DNA of 64,000 nt from Lepidurus packardi (GCA_023053545.1 JAKZAN010000001.1:1322565-1386564), one strand, 5' to 3'. Positions 37,401 to 48,467 are shown, counted from the stretch's first letter. The notes: generated from the sequence alone by a model not told the origin. Numbers and translations: made by a program.

Positions 37401-38480
37401 ATGCAGTCCATGAATATGATGCCCATGCCAATGCCCAGCAAAGCGAGTTTACTGATGTCCATTGAAGCTACTTTGAGCAACCAACTGAACCAGATGTGTT
37501 TCTCCGAGCCAGTTTCTTACGTATATAATCCATTGCTTTATGCCTGGGAAACACACTCTTTGTTCGTTACCAAGTACGGCAATAGCCCCAAGAAGATTCT
37601 CTTTGTCGGCATGAATCCTGGACCCTGGGGCATGTCCCAAACTGGAGTAAGTAGTTTTATTCACTTCTTTGTTCTTAACCTACTTGCTGCAATCCTAAGT
37701 ACTAATGCGTGGTCACTTTTTATATAGATCCCCTTTGGCGAAGTCAACGTGGTCCAGAAATGGTTGAACGTGTATGGCAACGTGTGTAAACCAGCTCGAG
37801 AACATCCGCTAAGACCCATCGAAGGATTTCAATGTCAGAGAAGCGAAGTTAGTGGGCAAAGATTCTGGGGACTATTCCAAGACATTTGTGGCCCACCAGA
37901 GAACTTTTTCAGAAACTGTTTCGTCTACAGCTATTGTCCGTTAGCTTTTATGAAAGCCACATCTAAAAACATCACACCGCCCGAGCTCAAAGTATCGTTC
38001 TTCGCAATTTTTTCTACTTTTTTTCTACTCCGCATTCTTCTACTTTTTTCCCATTGATGTAAAAATTTAATACACAATTTCGCTTTCTTTTCATAGGCTA
38101 AAGACCGGCAGCTCTTATTTGCCTTCTGCGACGAAGCGCTCTGCAAAGTCATGCAAGTTTTAGAAGTAGACACCGTCATCGCCATTGGCAAGTTCGCTGA
38201 AAAAAGGGTCCATGAAACTTTGGCTAAAACTCACATGACTCATGTCAAAGTAAATATAGTTTGGATTCTTTCCATTGAGTTTTCATTTCTGTCAACCGGT
38301 TTATCTTAGGTGGGCTGCTTATTACACCCTTCCCCCATCAATCCTGCGGCGAACAAAAACTGGAAGGAAATTGCGCTCAAAACATTGAATGATTTGCAGA
38401 TCATGGATTTAATACAGGGTCGGCAGCCTTGCAGCAGTCACGATGTGAGGCTTGGACATGGACATGGACACGGGCAGTGA
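37401..38480 (+). CDS. SMUG1: Single-strand-selective monofunctional uracil-DNA glycosylase
   Basis: Removes uracil and oxidised pyrimidines from DNA at the start of base excision repair, in the nucleus. Four exons: 37401-37646, 37728-37991, 38097-38249, 38310-38480; all junctions are GT-AG and in phase, giving 277 residues (family about 270). The catalytic GMNPGPWGMSQTG motif spans the exon 1/2 border (followed by IPFGEV) and the second active-site motif HPSPINPAANKNW is in exon 4. The start is the first of five nearby Met codons (MQSMNMMPMPMP), so the true start could be slightly downstream. The C-terminus ends in a Gly-His run (GHGHGHGQ). Introns are 60-105 bp. Complete and probably functional. 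Confidence 0.96.
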
Positions 38481-39287
38481 AACCCGGATTTTCTACTTTA
38501 AGCAAATGTAAGTCATTTCATTGATTTCTTTACTAGGTCTTATATATTTAGGTCTTTATTCATTTTTTGTGTTCGTTTTTTGTTTAATTAATATTTTTTT
38601 ATTTTTCTGTCTGTGCCCGCCTTACTTTTTTGCTTATTCACCCTGTCACTTTTAATACATCGGTACTTGAAACCTCATTTACTAATTTGCTGTGTATTTC
38701 AGTTCCGTGATATTTTCATTATATTTATTCATTAATATTTATTCATTAATATGATATTTATTCATTAATATTATATATGATTAAGCAGAGAAGCTGTGTC
38801 ATATTGTACAGTATTATGTTCCGTAGCTTTATTTCGATTTTTTGTCTATAGATTTTTCTGTTAATCATCAGTTTTGGTTTCTGTTCTACTTTTCTTTAGA
38901 AAAGTATCTCTTCTTTAGAAAATAATGAAAAGGGCTGGACATTCCAGAGTCTGAACAATGGATTTTTGTTCTCTTTGGCAGATACTTATTCTGCGTCTAG
39001 CTTTCAGTGTATGTTTCTTGACGTTAGCGCTGGATGGAACCGACGTCGCGACGCTCTGACGTCACGTCTGACAACCAAGACGCGAGTGCCATTTCGACTA
39101 CTTCCCTGAACCAAAACAACTTCCAAAACTAGGATTGTGCCATTCGAAAGCAAAAGAGTACGCAATCCTCTTAAGAGAGAGGGGGAGCAAGATTTTGCTA
39201 TTCTAGCATTGAAAAATAGCAGAAAACGTACTTGAAACGTTTTCCTCATCTTAATGAAAATTTTCTCCCCGTTCTGGTATTGGTTGG
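38481..39287. other. SMUG1-GPD1 intergenic region
   Basis: SMUG1 3' region with ATTATTCATTAATATTTATT repeats near 38725-38770. A CRE-like TGACGTCA (about 39058) next to another GACGTC lies 230 bp upstream of the first GPD1 ATG candidate. Confidence 0.5.
39055..39068. promoter_or_regulatory. CRE-like palindrome upstream of GPD1
   Basis: TCTGACGTCACGTCTGAC contains the consensus CREB/ATF site TGACGTCA. Its use as a promoter element is inferred from position only. Confidence 0.4.
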
Positions 39288-39590
39288 ATGGCTAGTTTCC
39301 CAACATTCTTCAAGTCTTTGAACTCTTCCACGAGAACCGTATTAATAGCCTCTGGTCCCCGTTTCATCTCGTGTTGTGCATCTCATTATCGTGTGGCAGA
39401 GTCCATTTCCTTTTTAAAGAGCAGGGGAGGCCGTGCACGTGGATTAGCCTGGCCAAGTGGGTCACATTCGAGTGTCAGGGTTAAAGGCCGCCGAGATAGC
39501 TTGCAACTAGTTGCCACGCGAGGTGAAGTGAAGTCAGTTGCTCCGATCGCCGCCAAAGATCCATTTGCTGTGCTTTTTACTACGTCTGCC

Positions 39591-41812
39591 ATGAGTGAGG
39601 CCAGGAAAGTGTGCATTGTTGGCTCCGGCAATTGGTAAATTTCCTCCCTTTCACTTTCCGAATCTTGCATTGTCATCCTCTCTACATTCTCTCATGTTTT
39701 CCTTTCTAACTTTTCACTTCCAAACTTTAGAAGAAGCCAACGCAAAAGCAAATGATCTGAAATTGAATAAAGAAACGCTTGTTATTATGACAGTTGAAGT
39801 CGTGGATAATGGTATTAATCGTTGTCTCTCGTGTTTGTACAAAGCTTCTTGTATAACCCAACTGTAGACTTCCTCCCGTTATGCTATACAAAACTCCTTA
39901 CGCACACGCACAGACACTTCTGGGAAATCTTTATAAATTATTCCGCTTCATACTAAGTTTAGACGACCTCTAGTCGTGCGCTCTACGCTCGCGAAAGCTT
40001 CTGCCAAGTGTTCTTATTTTTGTTTACTCTTCCTCGCCTGTTTTAGGGGCTCGGCCATAGCGAAGATTGTGGGGAACAATGTGCAGAATTACCCGCAATT
40101 TGACACCACGGTCAAGATGTGGGTCTTTGAGGAGATGATTGACGGCAGAAAACTCACGGAAATTATCAACGAAACTCATGAGAATGTCAAGTATCTACCG
40201 AACCACACTCTCCCTGCCAATGTTGTAAGTAAATAAACTCGATCGCCTTGCGGGTTATATAAGTGACCGGTAGGCTGTACGTAGCAAGAGCCAAATTGAT
40301 ATGAAGAGTTAATAAGAGTTGGATTCACGTGGATTTTCACGATAATACATAGTCTTTCTAGCTCAGGACTAGTTACGACTAGCTGTGAACTGATTAACGC
40401 AACGTAAGTACCTCGTGACTGAAAAAAAGAGAAAGTATTTTGTTCAAACAGGAACTATACCCTTCTAAACCAAAGCAGAGTAACAGTTTAGACCTTGAAA
40501 ATGCACAACAGACTAGTTGAAATGCAAATGTATAATTTTGCATTCTTCTCTTTTGTTACTCGTGGAACTTAATTACATATGTATTAGGCAGATTTTAATG
40601 TATTCAGTTTATTCAGTGTATTCTCATTAATGACAGGTTGCCGTGCCTGATGTTGTGGAAGCTGCTCAAGATGCTGACGTACTCATTTTCGTTCTACCTC
40701 ACCAGTTTATCGGGAAAATCTGCGACCAGTTGGTGGGCAAAATCAAGACCTCGGCCATTGGTCTCTCCCTCATCAAAGTAACTTGACCTTCTTGTTTAAA
40801 CATTCTTTTTTTTGGGTATAGTTGCTTAACTTGATTGGGTTACTCTTGTAGGGTTTCGTACCAGCAGAGGCTGGCGGCATCGAATTAATTTCCCGTGTCA
40901 TTAACAAGAAGCTGAGCATCCCCATGTCTGTGCTCATGGGCGCTAATTTGGCACCAGAAGTAGCTAACGAAAAGTTCTGCGAAACGACTATTGGTATAAC
41001 TTGACTTGAATGAATCTTCGGGAAGATTTACTAACTGTATTTCGTTTCTTGACAGGCTCCCGTGATAAGCAGCAGGGCATTTTATTGAGAGACTTAATCC
41101 AAACAAGCTACTTCCGGGTTGTGGTCGTAGATGACGTGGAAACAGTGGAAATGTGTGGCGCATTGAAAGTATGGAGTATAATTTCACTGCGTAGTTCTTA
41201 CACGTACAGTTTTTGTGTGAATGAATATTATAATTATTTCAGAATATCGTGGCATGCGGCGCGGGATTCGTAGATGGCTTAGGCTATGGCGATAATACTA
41301 AAGCAGCTGTCATTCGTTTGGGACTCATGGAAATGATTAAATTCGCCGAGGTTTTCTACCCTGGCTCTCGTCTGTCCACTTTTTTCGAGTCATGCGGTGT
41401 GGCGGATTTAATTACTACGTGTTACGGTGGAAGAAATCGTCGCGTTTCGGAAGCTTTTGTTAAAACCAGGAAGGTAAACAATCCCAGTTTCTTCCCAGAT
41501 TTGGTTGATGCCACAATCTATTTTTCTCCTATTTTCAGAGCATCGCTGAGCTGGAAAAGGACATGTTGAATGGACAACAGCTACAGGGCCCTTACACGGC
41601 TGAAGAAGTTCATTTTATGCTAAAGAGTCAAGGCATGGAAGACAGGTATAAAGAGAGTAGAAACATGATTCAAGATTTGCTAAAAAAAAAGTATAAATAT
41701 GGATGAATTTGCTAGGTTTCCACTGTTTACAGCCATCCATCGAATTTGCAAAGGCGAATTGGCTCCTGAGCAAATGGTAGATTGTATCAGGAACCATCCT
41801 GAGCATATGTAA
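39591..41812 (+). CDS. GPD1: NAD+-dependent glycerol-3-phosphate dehydrogenase, cytosolic type
   Basis: Interconverts dihydroxyacetone phosphate and glycerol 3-phosphate using NADH, linking glycolysis to lipid synthesis and the glycerophosphate shuttle. Eight exons: 39591-39634, 40047-40224, 40637-40777, 40852-40993, 41056-41168, 41243-41473, 41539-41645, 41716-41812. All phases agree and give 350 residues (family about 349). The dinucleotide-binding motif [12 protein letters not shown] spans exons 1-2. Further landmarks are FVLPHQF, the [13 protein letters not shown] and [19 protein letters not shown] regions with the substrate-site lysine, [14 protein letters not shown], and the C-terminus NHPEHM. 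The start MSEARK was chosen by family length, but the frame is open upstream to an ATG at 39288 (see findings). The stop TAA overlaps a consensus donor GTAAGT, so alternative 3' splicing is possible, as known for Drosophila Gpdh. Confidence 0.97.
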
Positions 41813-42600
41813 GTGCTCTAATTAGGCTCTTACGTTGTTATTTCTTGCATGAGCAACTGGCATTTTGGGGGGAACAGACAGGAGCAGTTCATTAGATGTG
41901 TGTGTAATGTTCTTAACAAGGAAAGGGGGTCTTACGCGAGAAAAACTACCGTTAACTATGCATCTAGTTGATCCGTACTCAGGGTTCCGGCAACCCCAGT
42001 TTACCCATATGCCTGCTGGCGTTCGGTTTGAAATCCACTTCTCACAGATTTATCCCGAGACAGACACAAAGATAACGGTTATCATCTTGAACTTTCTTTT
42101 TTATGTTTACTTTGCCGTGAAATGGTTTGCTGCTCAGTTCTTGCCATTGAAAATCAAACATAGTGGCTAGTCTAAAAAAAAGCCCCGGTTTTTCCTCCAT
42201 ACCTGGTGAATTTATATGAAATGTAAGACCTTTTTTTTATTAAAAGATTTAGGCACTTTAGTTGGGTTTAGAGGTGGAATATGTAAAATGAATGCTATGA
42301 TTACAAGCTGTCCTATTGTCTGTTATTTTAACAATTACTACGCGTGTGAATGTTTAGTACTAGTACTGGTTGCATGTTTCGTGTGGTAGGGAATATAGGA
42401 ACGGTTATATAGGAAGTGTTATATTAAATGAAGTACTAATAGTCTTATTGTTTTCGCGGCAGAGTCAAAAACGAAGGAAAGCGGTCCAAGCTTTAGTTTG
42501 CGTCTTCTTTTGTCGTTTAACAAGTACCTTTTTCCCTTGTAAGTACTTATTTTTTGCGATTCTTCATATTTCAAGAAAATAAAGCCTATATGTGTCTAAA
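41813..42600 (+). other. GPD1 3' region
   Basis: AATAAA at about 42579-42584 is a plausible poly(A) signal. A 60-odd-codon frame (41941-42170) with a hydrophobic stretch near its end lies here but has no recognised family and is probably untranslated. Confidence 0.4.
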
Positions 42601-42859
42601 TCTATGCAAGATGTTTCCCGGATTTACAAATAGATTTTCGCCTTTATCTATACAAACACTTCTTTCATTGCGCGTTGTTTATGCGCGTTGTTTTTACTTA
42701 GCGTAACATACGCAAATGTGATGATTTTTTTTAAGGATTTTACGTTCAGTGAATCCACACAATGTGCGATATTTGGAACTGAAACGACATTCTATCGTTT
42801 CACGTGATTAACGCTTCCTATTGTCATGTCAATGGCTCGCTTAGTTATTTTTTCGTAAT

Positions 42860-43215
42860 AAATTAAACAAAGCCTGAGAGGCAGTGGAGTGTAGAGTAAA
42901 GATAGAGAGAAAGGGAACATCCCTGTGTCGAAGTCTGTTGGAAGAAATAAAGAATTCCAAGAAATAATTCCAAGAAATAAAGAGCCAAATGGAATCAACT
43001 GCTGATTGGCCGTTAAGACGCAGATCGGTATCGCTTGTCAGACACATCGATTATGAACAATTTAAGTGTGAATACTAATAGTACGGGAAAAATCAATTCC
43101 AACACTTAATTAATTTGTAATCAATTCCAAGGCTAGGGAATCCATATATCCATATTGCTATCGATTTACGTTCGAACTTCATTTGTATATTTCCCGCCAT
43201 GAGCAAGGCATTGGT
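42860..43215. repeat. Dispersed repeat upstream of GID8 (paralogous to 50640-50950)
   Basis: Shared words with the second copy, in order: GAGTAAAGATA, GGGAACATC, TGTGT, GCTGATTGGCC, CGCTTGTCAGACA, ATCGATTAT, GCTAGGGAATC, GCTATCGATTTACGTT, ATATTTCCCGC and ATGAGCAAG. Both copies sit several hundred bp 5' of a gene start and in the same orientation as that gene. Confidence 0.85.
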
Positions 43216-43423
43216 ATTTTTACTCAAATGTGTAACTCTCTAAGGAGCTTGTGTGAAGTACTCCGAGGGTTGCTTGCGTCTAGTCCACGCCGCACTTGTC
43301 GACCGTTCCGTAGTACCACTTTCCTTGCGAATTCCAAAGCTTGCGGTTCCTTTACCACGTATTCTTCATCTAGTTATTTTATTCCTCACGCGGAATTTTT
43401 TTTCGGCCTTGCTTCAAAAAGCT

Positions 43424-43669
43424 ATGGTTCAAAAAGCTATTGATTTTATCGAAACAATCGATCCCGATATTAGCGAAAGAAGTGGTTCAGGGGCTTACCG
43501 AATGCCATACTGCAATACGCATGTTATAAAAGGGTTCGCTGCTTACAACCCTCACTTTGCGGTGGCGCTGAGTAATTCGCCTCTTCTAGCTTCTAAGGAG
43601 GGCACAGCTGGTTGTGCTTTTATGCAGGAGAATCCTGCTCACTGCACTATTTCAGACGTGCTTGGATAG
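43424..43669 (+). CDS. Hypothetical small ORF upstream of GID8
   Basis: ATG at 43424 to TAG at 43669, 81 residues, 80 bp before the GID8 ATG. The protein (MVQKAIDFIETIDPDI ... CTISDVLG) is non-repetitive with balanced composition and no recognised domain. It could be a uORF in the GID8 leader, a gene relic, or chance. I see no splice sites that join it to GID8. Confidence 0.25.
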   Translation: MVQKAIDFIETIDPDISERSGSGAYRMPYCNTHVIKGFAAYNPHFAVALSNSPLLASKEGTAGCAFMQENPAHCTISDVLG

Positions 43670-43749
43670 CACCAGCTGATCTTGTTCGAGTAAGCAGTTG
43701 TTGTGTTGTTGTGGGAAGAACGAAAACAAACTAGAAGAGCGTCACGAAA

Positions 43750-44666
43750 ATGAGTTTCACAGAAAAACCAGCCGAGTTAAGTAAAGACGACTGGCTTGAG
43801 CGTTTAGGTGGCATTCATCTTCATCGCAATGACATGAATCGCCTTATAATGAATTATCTCGTCACAGGTAACACATCTTCTCAATCAATGACGGACTATC
43901 TCCACAGAATTTCTTTCTTGAACAGAAGGTTTTAAAGAAGCAGCTGAGCGTTTTGCTGTCGAAGCTGGGATTAAAGCTCCTATGGATCTAGAAACTATGG
44001 ACGACAGAATCCGCATTCGAGATGCCATTCAAAGTGGGCAAGTTCAAGAAGCGACAGCCATGGTCAACAAACTACACCCAGAACTCTTAGATTCTGACAG
44101 ATACCTCTTCTTCCATTTACAAGTACCTTTTTTTACTTTCCTAGCTGAATTTCATCTTTAAACCACCTTGAATTTTTTAGCAACAACAAATGATTGAGCT
44201 CATACGAGCCAAAAACGTTGAAGCAGCCTTGCATTTCGCCCAGGAACACTTATCCGAGATTGGAGGTGAAAATCCCGCGATTTTAGCCGAGCTAGAACGC
44301 ACATTAGCCTTACTAGCGTTCGAAGAACCTGAAAAATCTCCTTTCGGCGAGTTGCTCCACACGTCTCATCGTCAGAAAGTAAATTGTACAGTTCGAGTTC
44401 TCTCTTTAAATCCTTTCTTTTATTCTTTTCAGGTCGCCAGTGAATTAAATGCTGCAATCTTGAGAGCAGAACATCAAGAATGCACGTCTCCTAAACTTGT
44501 GAGCTTACTAAAACTTATCTTATGGGCCCAAGACGAACTCGACCGTAAAAAGGTAAACTCTAATATTTAATATTGACATACTTTGAATGTTTTTTGTTGT
44601 TTTTTTTAGGTTAAATATCCTCGCATGACTGACTTCTCTTCAGCCTCCCTGGAAGACACTAAATGA
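43750..44666 (+). CDS. GID8: GID8/TWA1, subunit of the GID/CTLH E3 ubiquitin ligase
   Basis: Scaffold subunit of the CTLH ubiquitin ligase complex, found in nucleus and cytoplasm. Five exons: 43750-43867, 43926-44122, 44181-44378, 44433-44552, 44610-44666; the phases are consistent and give 229 residues (human protein 228). LisH region with [22 protein letters not shown] near residues 27-50, then CTLH and CRA domains with [56 protein letters not shown] and [20 protein letters not shown]. Every domain landmark is present. Introns are only about 55-58 bp. The gene converges on Nup35; the two stop codons are 100 bp apart, so their 3' UTRs probably overlap. Confidence 0.97.
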
Positions 44667-44766
44667 TTTTATGTACTTGTATTTTAACCCCACCCAATTC
44701 CTGTCGCTTTTGTATCCTCGCTCTAAATCATGATACAATTCTAAAATCAAGTCAACTTCCACACAA

Positions 44767-46038
44767 TCACCATCCGAAAACATATTCCATCGCTTTGGAG
44801 ACCAAACTATTGCTCTTTTGGGGCGTCGATCCTCGTTGAACGACTTCGTACTCCGCTTGGGAAGCCTTGTAAACCTGTGTAAGAGGTCGGATACTGCTTT
44901 TATCTAAAAAGCTTGTGCCACTCATGCTTGTTTCCGATTCATTCCAATTGGATCTATCCAAATTCTCCTTTCGAGCCTCACTTAAAACACTCTGAAAGTA
45001 ATAAAGACTAGTATTACGAATCATTACATAGGAGTATGAAACTCACGAGATATCCAAAATACACATTTACATATTGCCATTCATACATTGGCAAGTTATA
45101 CCTGATCGTTGCAAGGAACGACTCCAATCATAATAGATCCTCCGAGCACTTTCCCATTCTTCGCCAAGGCTTTTCTAGCTTGTAAACGACCTGCGAAACG
45201 AATATGGACCCAATTACCACACGGTGCTAAGTGGTGTTCTATAATTGTTCCACAAAGAGCCATTTGGGTTAGAATGAAAGAAGCCGCAGAGGGAGGAAAG
45301 CCAAACACTGTCACCCAGGTTTCTAAACCTTGTCCATCTTCGCTTGGCCTATAAATAAAAATAGTTGGATTATAGTAGACGTAGTTCTGACTCAAACTTG
45401 TGTTTAGGCGCTTGGGAAAAAATCAGTTTTACTTTTGGTAGGACGTATCCAAGCCAACAGGAGTCGTGCTCGCTCGGTACAAAGATCTCTGTTGTTGAGC
45501 TTGTTGTGAAGTCAAAGGAGTGTGTGAAGTACCAGGAGTAGCCCCGAAACTTAAATGAGGCGTGTTGGGGGTGGGCGTAACTCTTTCGGGGATTGGCGTC
45601 GAGTAAAGGCGTTGGGAGAAAAGGCGTTGAACAGGCGGACCGCCCGGTTTATCCGCCATGGGCTTGAGACTTAATCCTTTAGGGTGTTGGGACTGGGGCG
45701 TCCCGTTGTAGGATGGATGATTGAAGAGACTCGAAGGTGAATTCCCGGTTGTAGAAAGCAACTGGCTACCTGATACGGTCCGAGACAGCTTCGGACTCAG
45801 TTGAATAGGCCTTCCGCTTGACTAATAGAATATTTATTAATTAAAATTCCAAGTTTAGAGGAGGGTTTTGATTAACGTAAAAGATTCGTGTGCAACATAC
45901 CGGTGCCGCTAAATCGCCCATCAAATAACTAGGCAAGTACTGTGAATGAGCTGTCGATTGTCCTTGACTAGCTATATGAGAATCTTTGAAAGGGGATGAA
46001 GGGCTCCCTACAGGTGATCCTAAAGCCATGGGTTCCAT
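44767..46038 (-). CDS. NUP35: Nucleoporin Nup35 (Nup53), MPPN/RRM-Nup35 domain
   Basis: Structural nucleoporin that binds Nup155/Nup93 and the pore membrane. Exons in transcript order: 46038-45901, 45821-45433, 45348-45102, 44991-44767; they total 999 bp and 332 residues (human 326). The N-terminus has LGSPVGSP and YLPSYLMGDLAAP, typical of the family, followed by a Ser/Thr/Pro-rich linker. The RRM-like Nup35 domain begins WVTVFGFPPSAASFILTQ and continues through NWVHIRF, LQARKALAKNGKVLGG and SIMIGV. The C-terminal amphipathic, membrane-binding motif SLVSKAMEYVFGW is intact. All splice sites are GT-AG and in phase. Confidence 0.97.
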
Positions 46039-46085
46039 TATTTATATTTGTTATTAATTTGCAATAAATTTGATTAAAAAAGCGT

Positions 46086-46572
46086 TTAAAATTCGCAGGA
46101 TGTTTGAAAACGGCGGTTTTGATTTGAACACTTGGACAAATTGTCAAAACAGGGTAGTCCCGCTTTACCGGATCGGCGAGCGGCGATCGGCAACGAGCGA
46201 ATCGCAACCTGCAGTCTAATCCGCGACCTGTAAAAGTTGGTCCATTTTTGTTGGCTACGTCTAGCGACACGAATCGCATGGGTCGAGCCGAGTTGAACAT
46301 GACGGCGTAAAAACTCCACAGCGGGATTAAACACGTTTAAAATAAATCCTCCTCCTTTCTGTACCAATCGCTTTTGACGATAGTAAAAACTCAGTTTGGG
46401 CTGAGCCAAATCTCTAAGAATGGACTCGAAACGGCGCAGTTTTTGTTTCTTTTTTTCCTGAAGAGGAATGACACCTTTGACTAAATTCAGAATAATTTTG
46501 CAAATATCATTAGTAAGCGGTCGATCAGCTTTCTGAAGGATAATTTGATGGAGATTCGGCTCACAGCGACAT
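46086..46572 (-). pseudogene. Relic resembling a small capsid-associated gene of Maverick/Polinton (adintovirus-like) elements
   Basis: An open frame of about 160 codons with no ATG near its 5' end (in-frame TGA just upstream of 46572). The first part is helical and Leu-rich, followed by a Lys/Arg-rich segment and the motif RLVQKGGGFI near the middle. A Lys-rich stretch preceding a LVQ-Gly-rich motif is, in my recollection, characteristic of the adenovirus-pX-like minor virion protein of Maverick/adintovirus elements integrated in invertebrate genomes. The C-terminal half lacks expected hydrophobic continuation, so it looks broken. It lies 48 bp 5' of the Nup35 start on the same strand. No polymerase, integrase or capsid gene was seen nearby. 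It could instead be a diverged host exon. Confidence 0.4.
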
Positions 46573-47752
46573 AGTTTTCAAAGAAGAAAAGAGTTTTCAA
46601 AGAAGGTGTGTATTTCTTCGCCTGTTTAAGACGCTTTCGCTGCATGGATCCATTTACGTCAAATGCCCACGTGCGACTAAAAGCTTATGCACTTGAAGGC
46701 GTTAAACTAAGACGTATCGTGATTGACAGCCATTCAGCTAGAGTTTGAAGGGTTCGCGTTTCAGTTTTAGTTATCAATCAACCTCCAACGGTTGATTGGT
46801 AACTAAACTAGAGTCGGGATTATAGCGGCAATTTAAACTTTATTCCATCTTCATTAAAATAACCATAAGCGTGACTGATGATAAGATCTGGGAGCCAGAA
46901 ACCCTTATCTTCAAGACCAGATAGTGACAATTTATGAGTTTAATAACGAATCAAATCACCCAATTGCAGATTATACTCGGAATTCATTGTCAGACAGAAT
47001 CTCGAAAGAGCTATACTGTGTACACAATATATGGGGGGTTAGACTTTTAAAGACATGAAGTAAAATGTGGTGGAGCTCATTCGTTATCATGGAATTTTAC
47101 TCTTATTTGATGCTCTCCTTTGATCCCAACATTCCCAACGCGTTACGCGTTTAATATGCATAATTGACATAGGGGTTCTTCAGCCAGAACACTTCATTTG
47201 ATCTGTTCTACAACATACTTTTTAATTTTTTTAGACCTTACTCCCCCTTTAAAAAAAAATCTTGGCAACGCTGTATATCGATACTGTTGTTTTCGTTGAC
47301 ATTTGTTTTATTTATTTTCCACAACCACGGATCACCCAGTCAAAAATACCTAACTGTGTAGTTTTAATTGCCTAATAATTATTACTTGTTATTCAAAATT
47401 TTCCTCTTAATCCTTTTATAATCTGGGTCATTAATTCAGTGTCTTCCTAAGCATCGCTTGCCGTGCTTGGCCTTTTAACTGCTCAGAAGAAAGGTAGGTC
47501 AACATCATCCCACGAGAAGAAATAAGATAAGAACTATTCAGTTCATTCATACATTCCTATAACCGCAGGTCATACCCTAATCTGCTTTTTTATACTCTCT
47601 TATATGGTCAGTTTCTTTAGTCAACTGCCAAGAAATGCTTCGATGACTTAACAGGAACGTGGGCGATCTATTTCCTGTAATCCGATAAAAACTTGCACAG
47701 TTTATGTTTGGGATTCTCTGCAGACCTACTAAAAAAAACTATTAAAAAAAAC
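46573..47752 (+). other. Upstream region and probable 5' UTR of the CDC42 effector gene
   Basis: A dispersed repeat copy lies at about 47149-47225 (see 29468). AAG|GTAGGT near 47493 and CTCTGCAG near 47721 could splice out a leader intron before the coding exon. This is inferred from splice consensus only. Confidence 0.4.
47149..47225. repeat. Dispersed repeat, copy 2
   Basis: TTTAATATGCATAATTGACA followed by TAGGGGTTCTTCAGCC and ACAACATACTTT, matching 29468-29545. The GC-rich island next to copy 1 is absent here. Confidence 0.75.
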
Positions 47753-48052
47753 ATGGCTACTAGTGGTGCTGTCATTCACTGGTTCTCTTGCTGCATAACC
47801 CAACAAGCTCAAACCCAGGTAAATTTTGTAGAACCTCAAAAGTAAAATAAACCTATGCCTATTTGTCTTTCATAGCGCCCATTGCGACCACGTATTGATC
47901 GTTCTATGATTGGTTTACCAACGGATTTTCGGCACACAGCCCATGTTGGTTCGACCGATGTGACCCTCAATTCTACCTATCTGAACGCATTACAGCAGCA
48001 CATGCAGTCCAAAGGAGGCTACGAAACCGCCATGCCTATTACCCATAAGTGA
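47753..48052 (+). CDS. CDC42SE: CDC42 small effector (SPEC family), CRIB protein
   Basis: Small membrane-associated protein that binds GTP-loaded CDC42 and influences actin. Two exons, 47753-47818 and 47876-48052, give 80 residues (human CDC42SE1/2 are about 79-84). The N-terminus has the FSCCI double cysteine, expected to be lipid-modified for membrane attachment. The CRIB motif follows a basic stretch: RPRIDRSMIGLPTDFRHTAHVG. The QSKGGY segment near the C-terminus is also conserved in the family. Intron 57 bp. I cannot decide between paralogues 1 and 2. The gene converges on LEO1. Confidence 0.95.
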
Positions 48053-48467
48053 TCAAAAGCACGAAAAACTGGGGCTTTTATTGAAATCTTGTATTTTTAA
48101 TTTTTTTCCCCCATTATGTCCCTTGCCCTTGACTTGTACATAGTTGTTACATACCTTTCCCCAATCCCAATCTTATCGTCTGCCAAAAAAAGACAAATGT
48201 TTCCCCGACCAGACGATGCATAATACTCCCCTTATTTTCGAATGTTTATTAACTTTAACAAACAGCTGGATTTTATCTACCTAAAGATCATGGGGCAATT
48301 TTACTACGACGCCAGGAACTTTTGGAAATGTAGTTGCTGCAAATAGCCACACATAATGCGTGAAAACAATGTACTGTATGTTCGTTTCTTCCACAAAGAG
48401 TACAACCAAACCCATGACGGCTTTAAGAAAAAAAAAAAAAAAAAAAAATTAGTTTTGGTTCTCAATA
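48053..48467. other. Convergent 3' regions of CDC42SE and LEO1
   Basis: 415 bp between the two stop codons; contains an A(20) run at 48428-48448, 20-odd bp from the LEO1 stop. No further gene. Confidence 0.6.

Noticed and set aside
41865-42170. 101-codon frame downstream of GPD1 with a hydrophobic stretch
   Set aside because: No ATG near the frame start, no known family, and it lies in the expected 3' UTR. It might be an alternative 3' exon, but nothing supports that.
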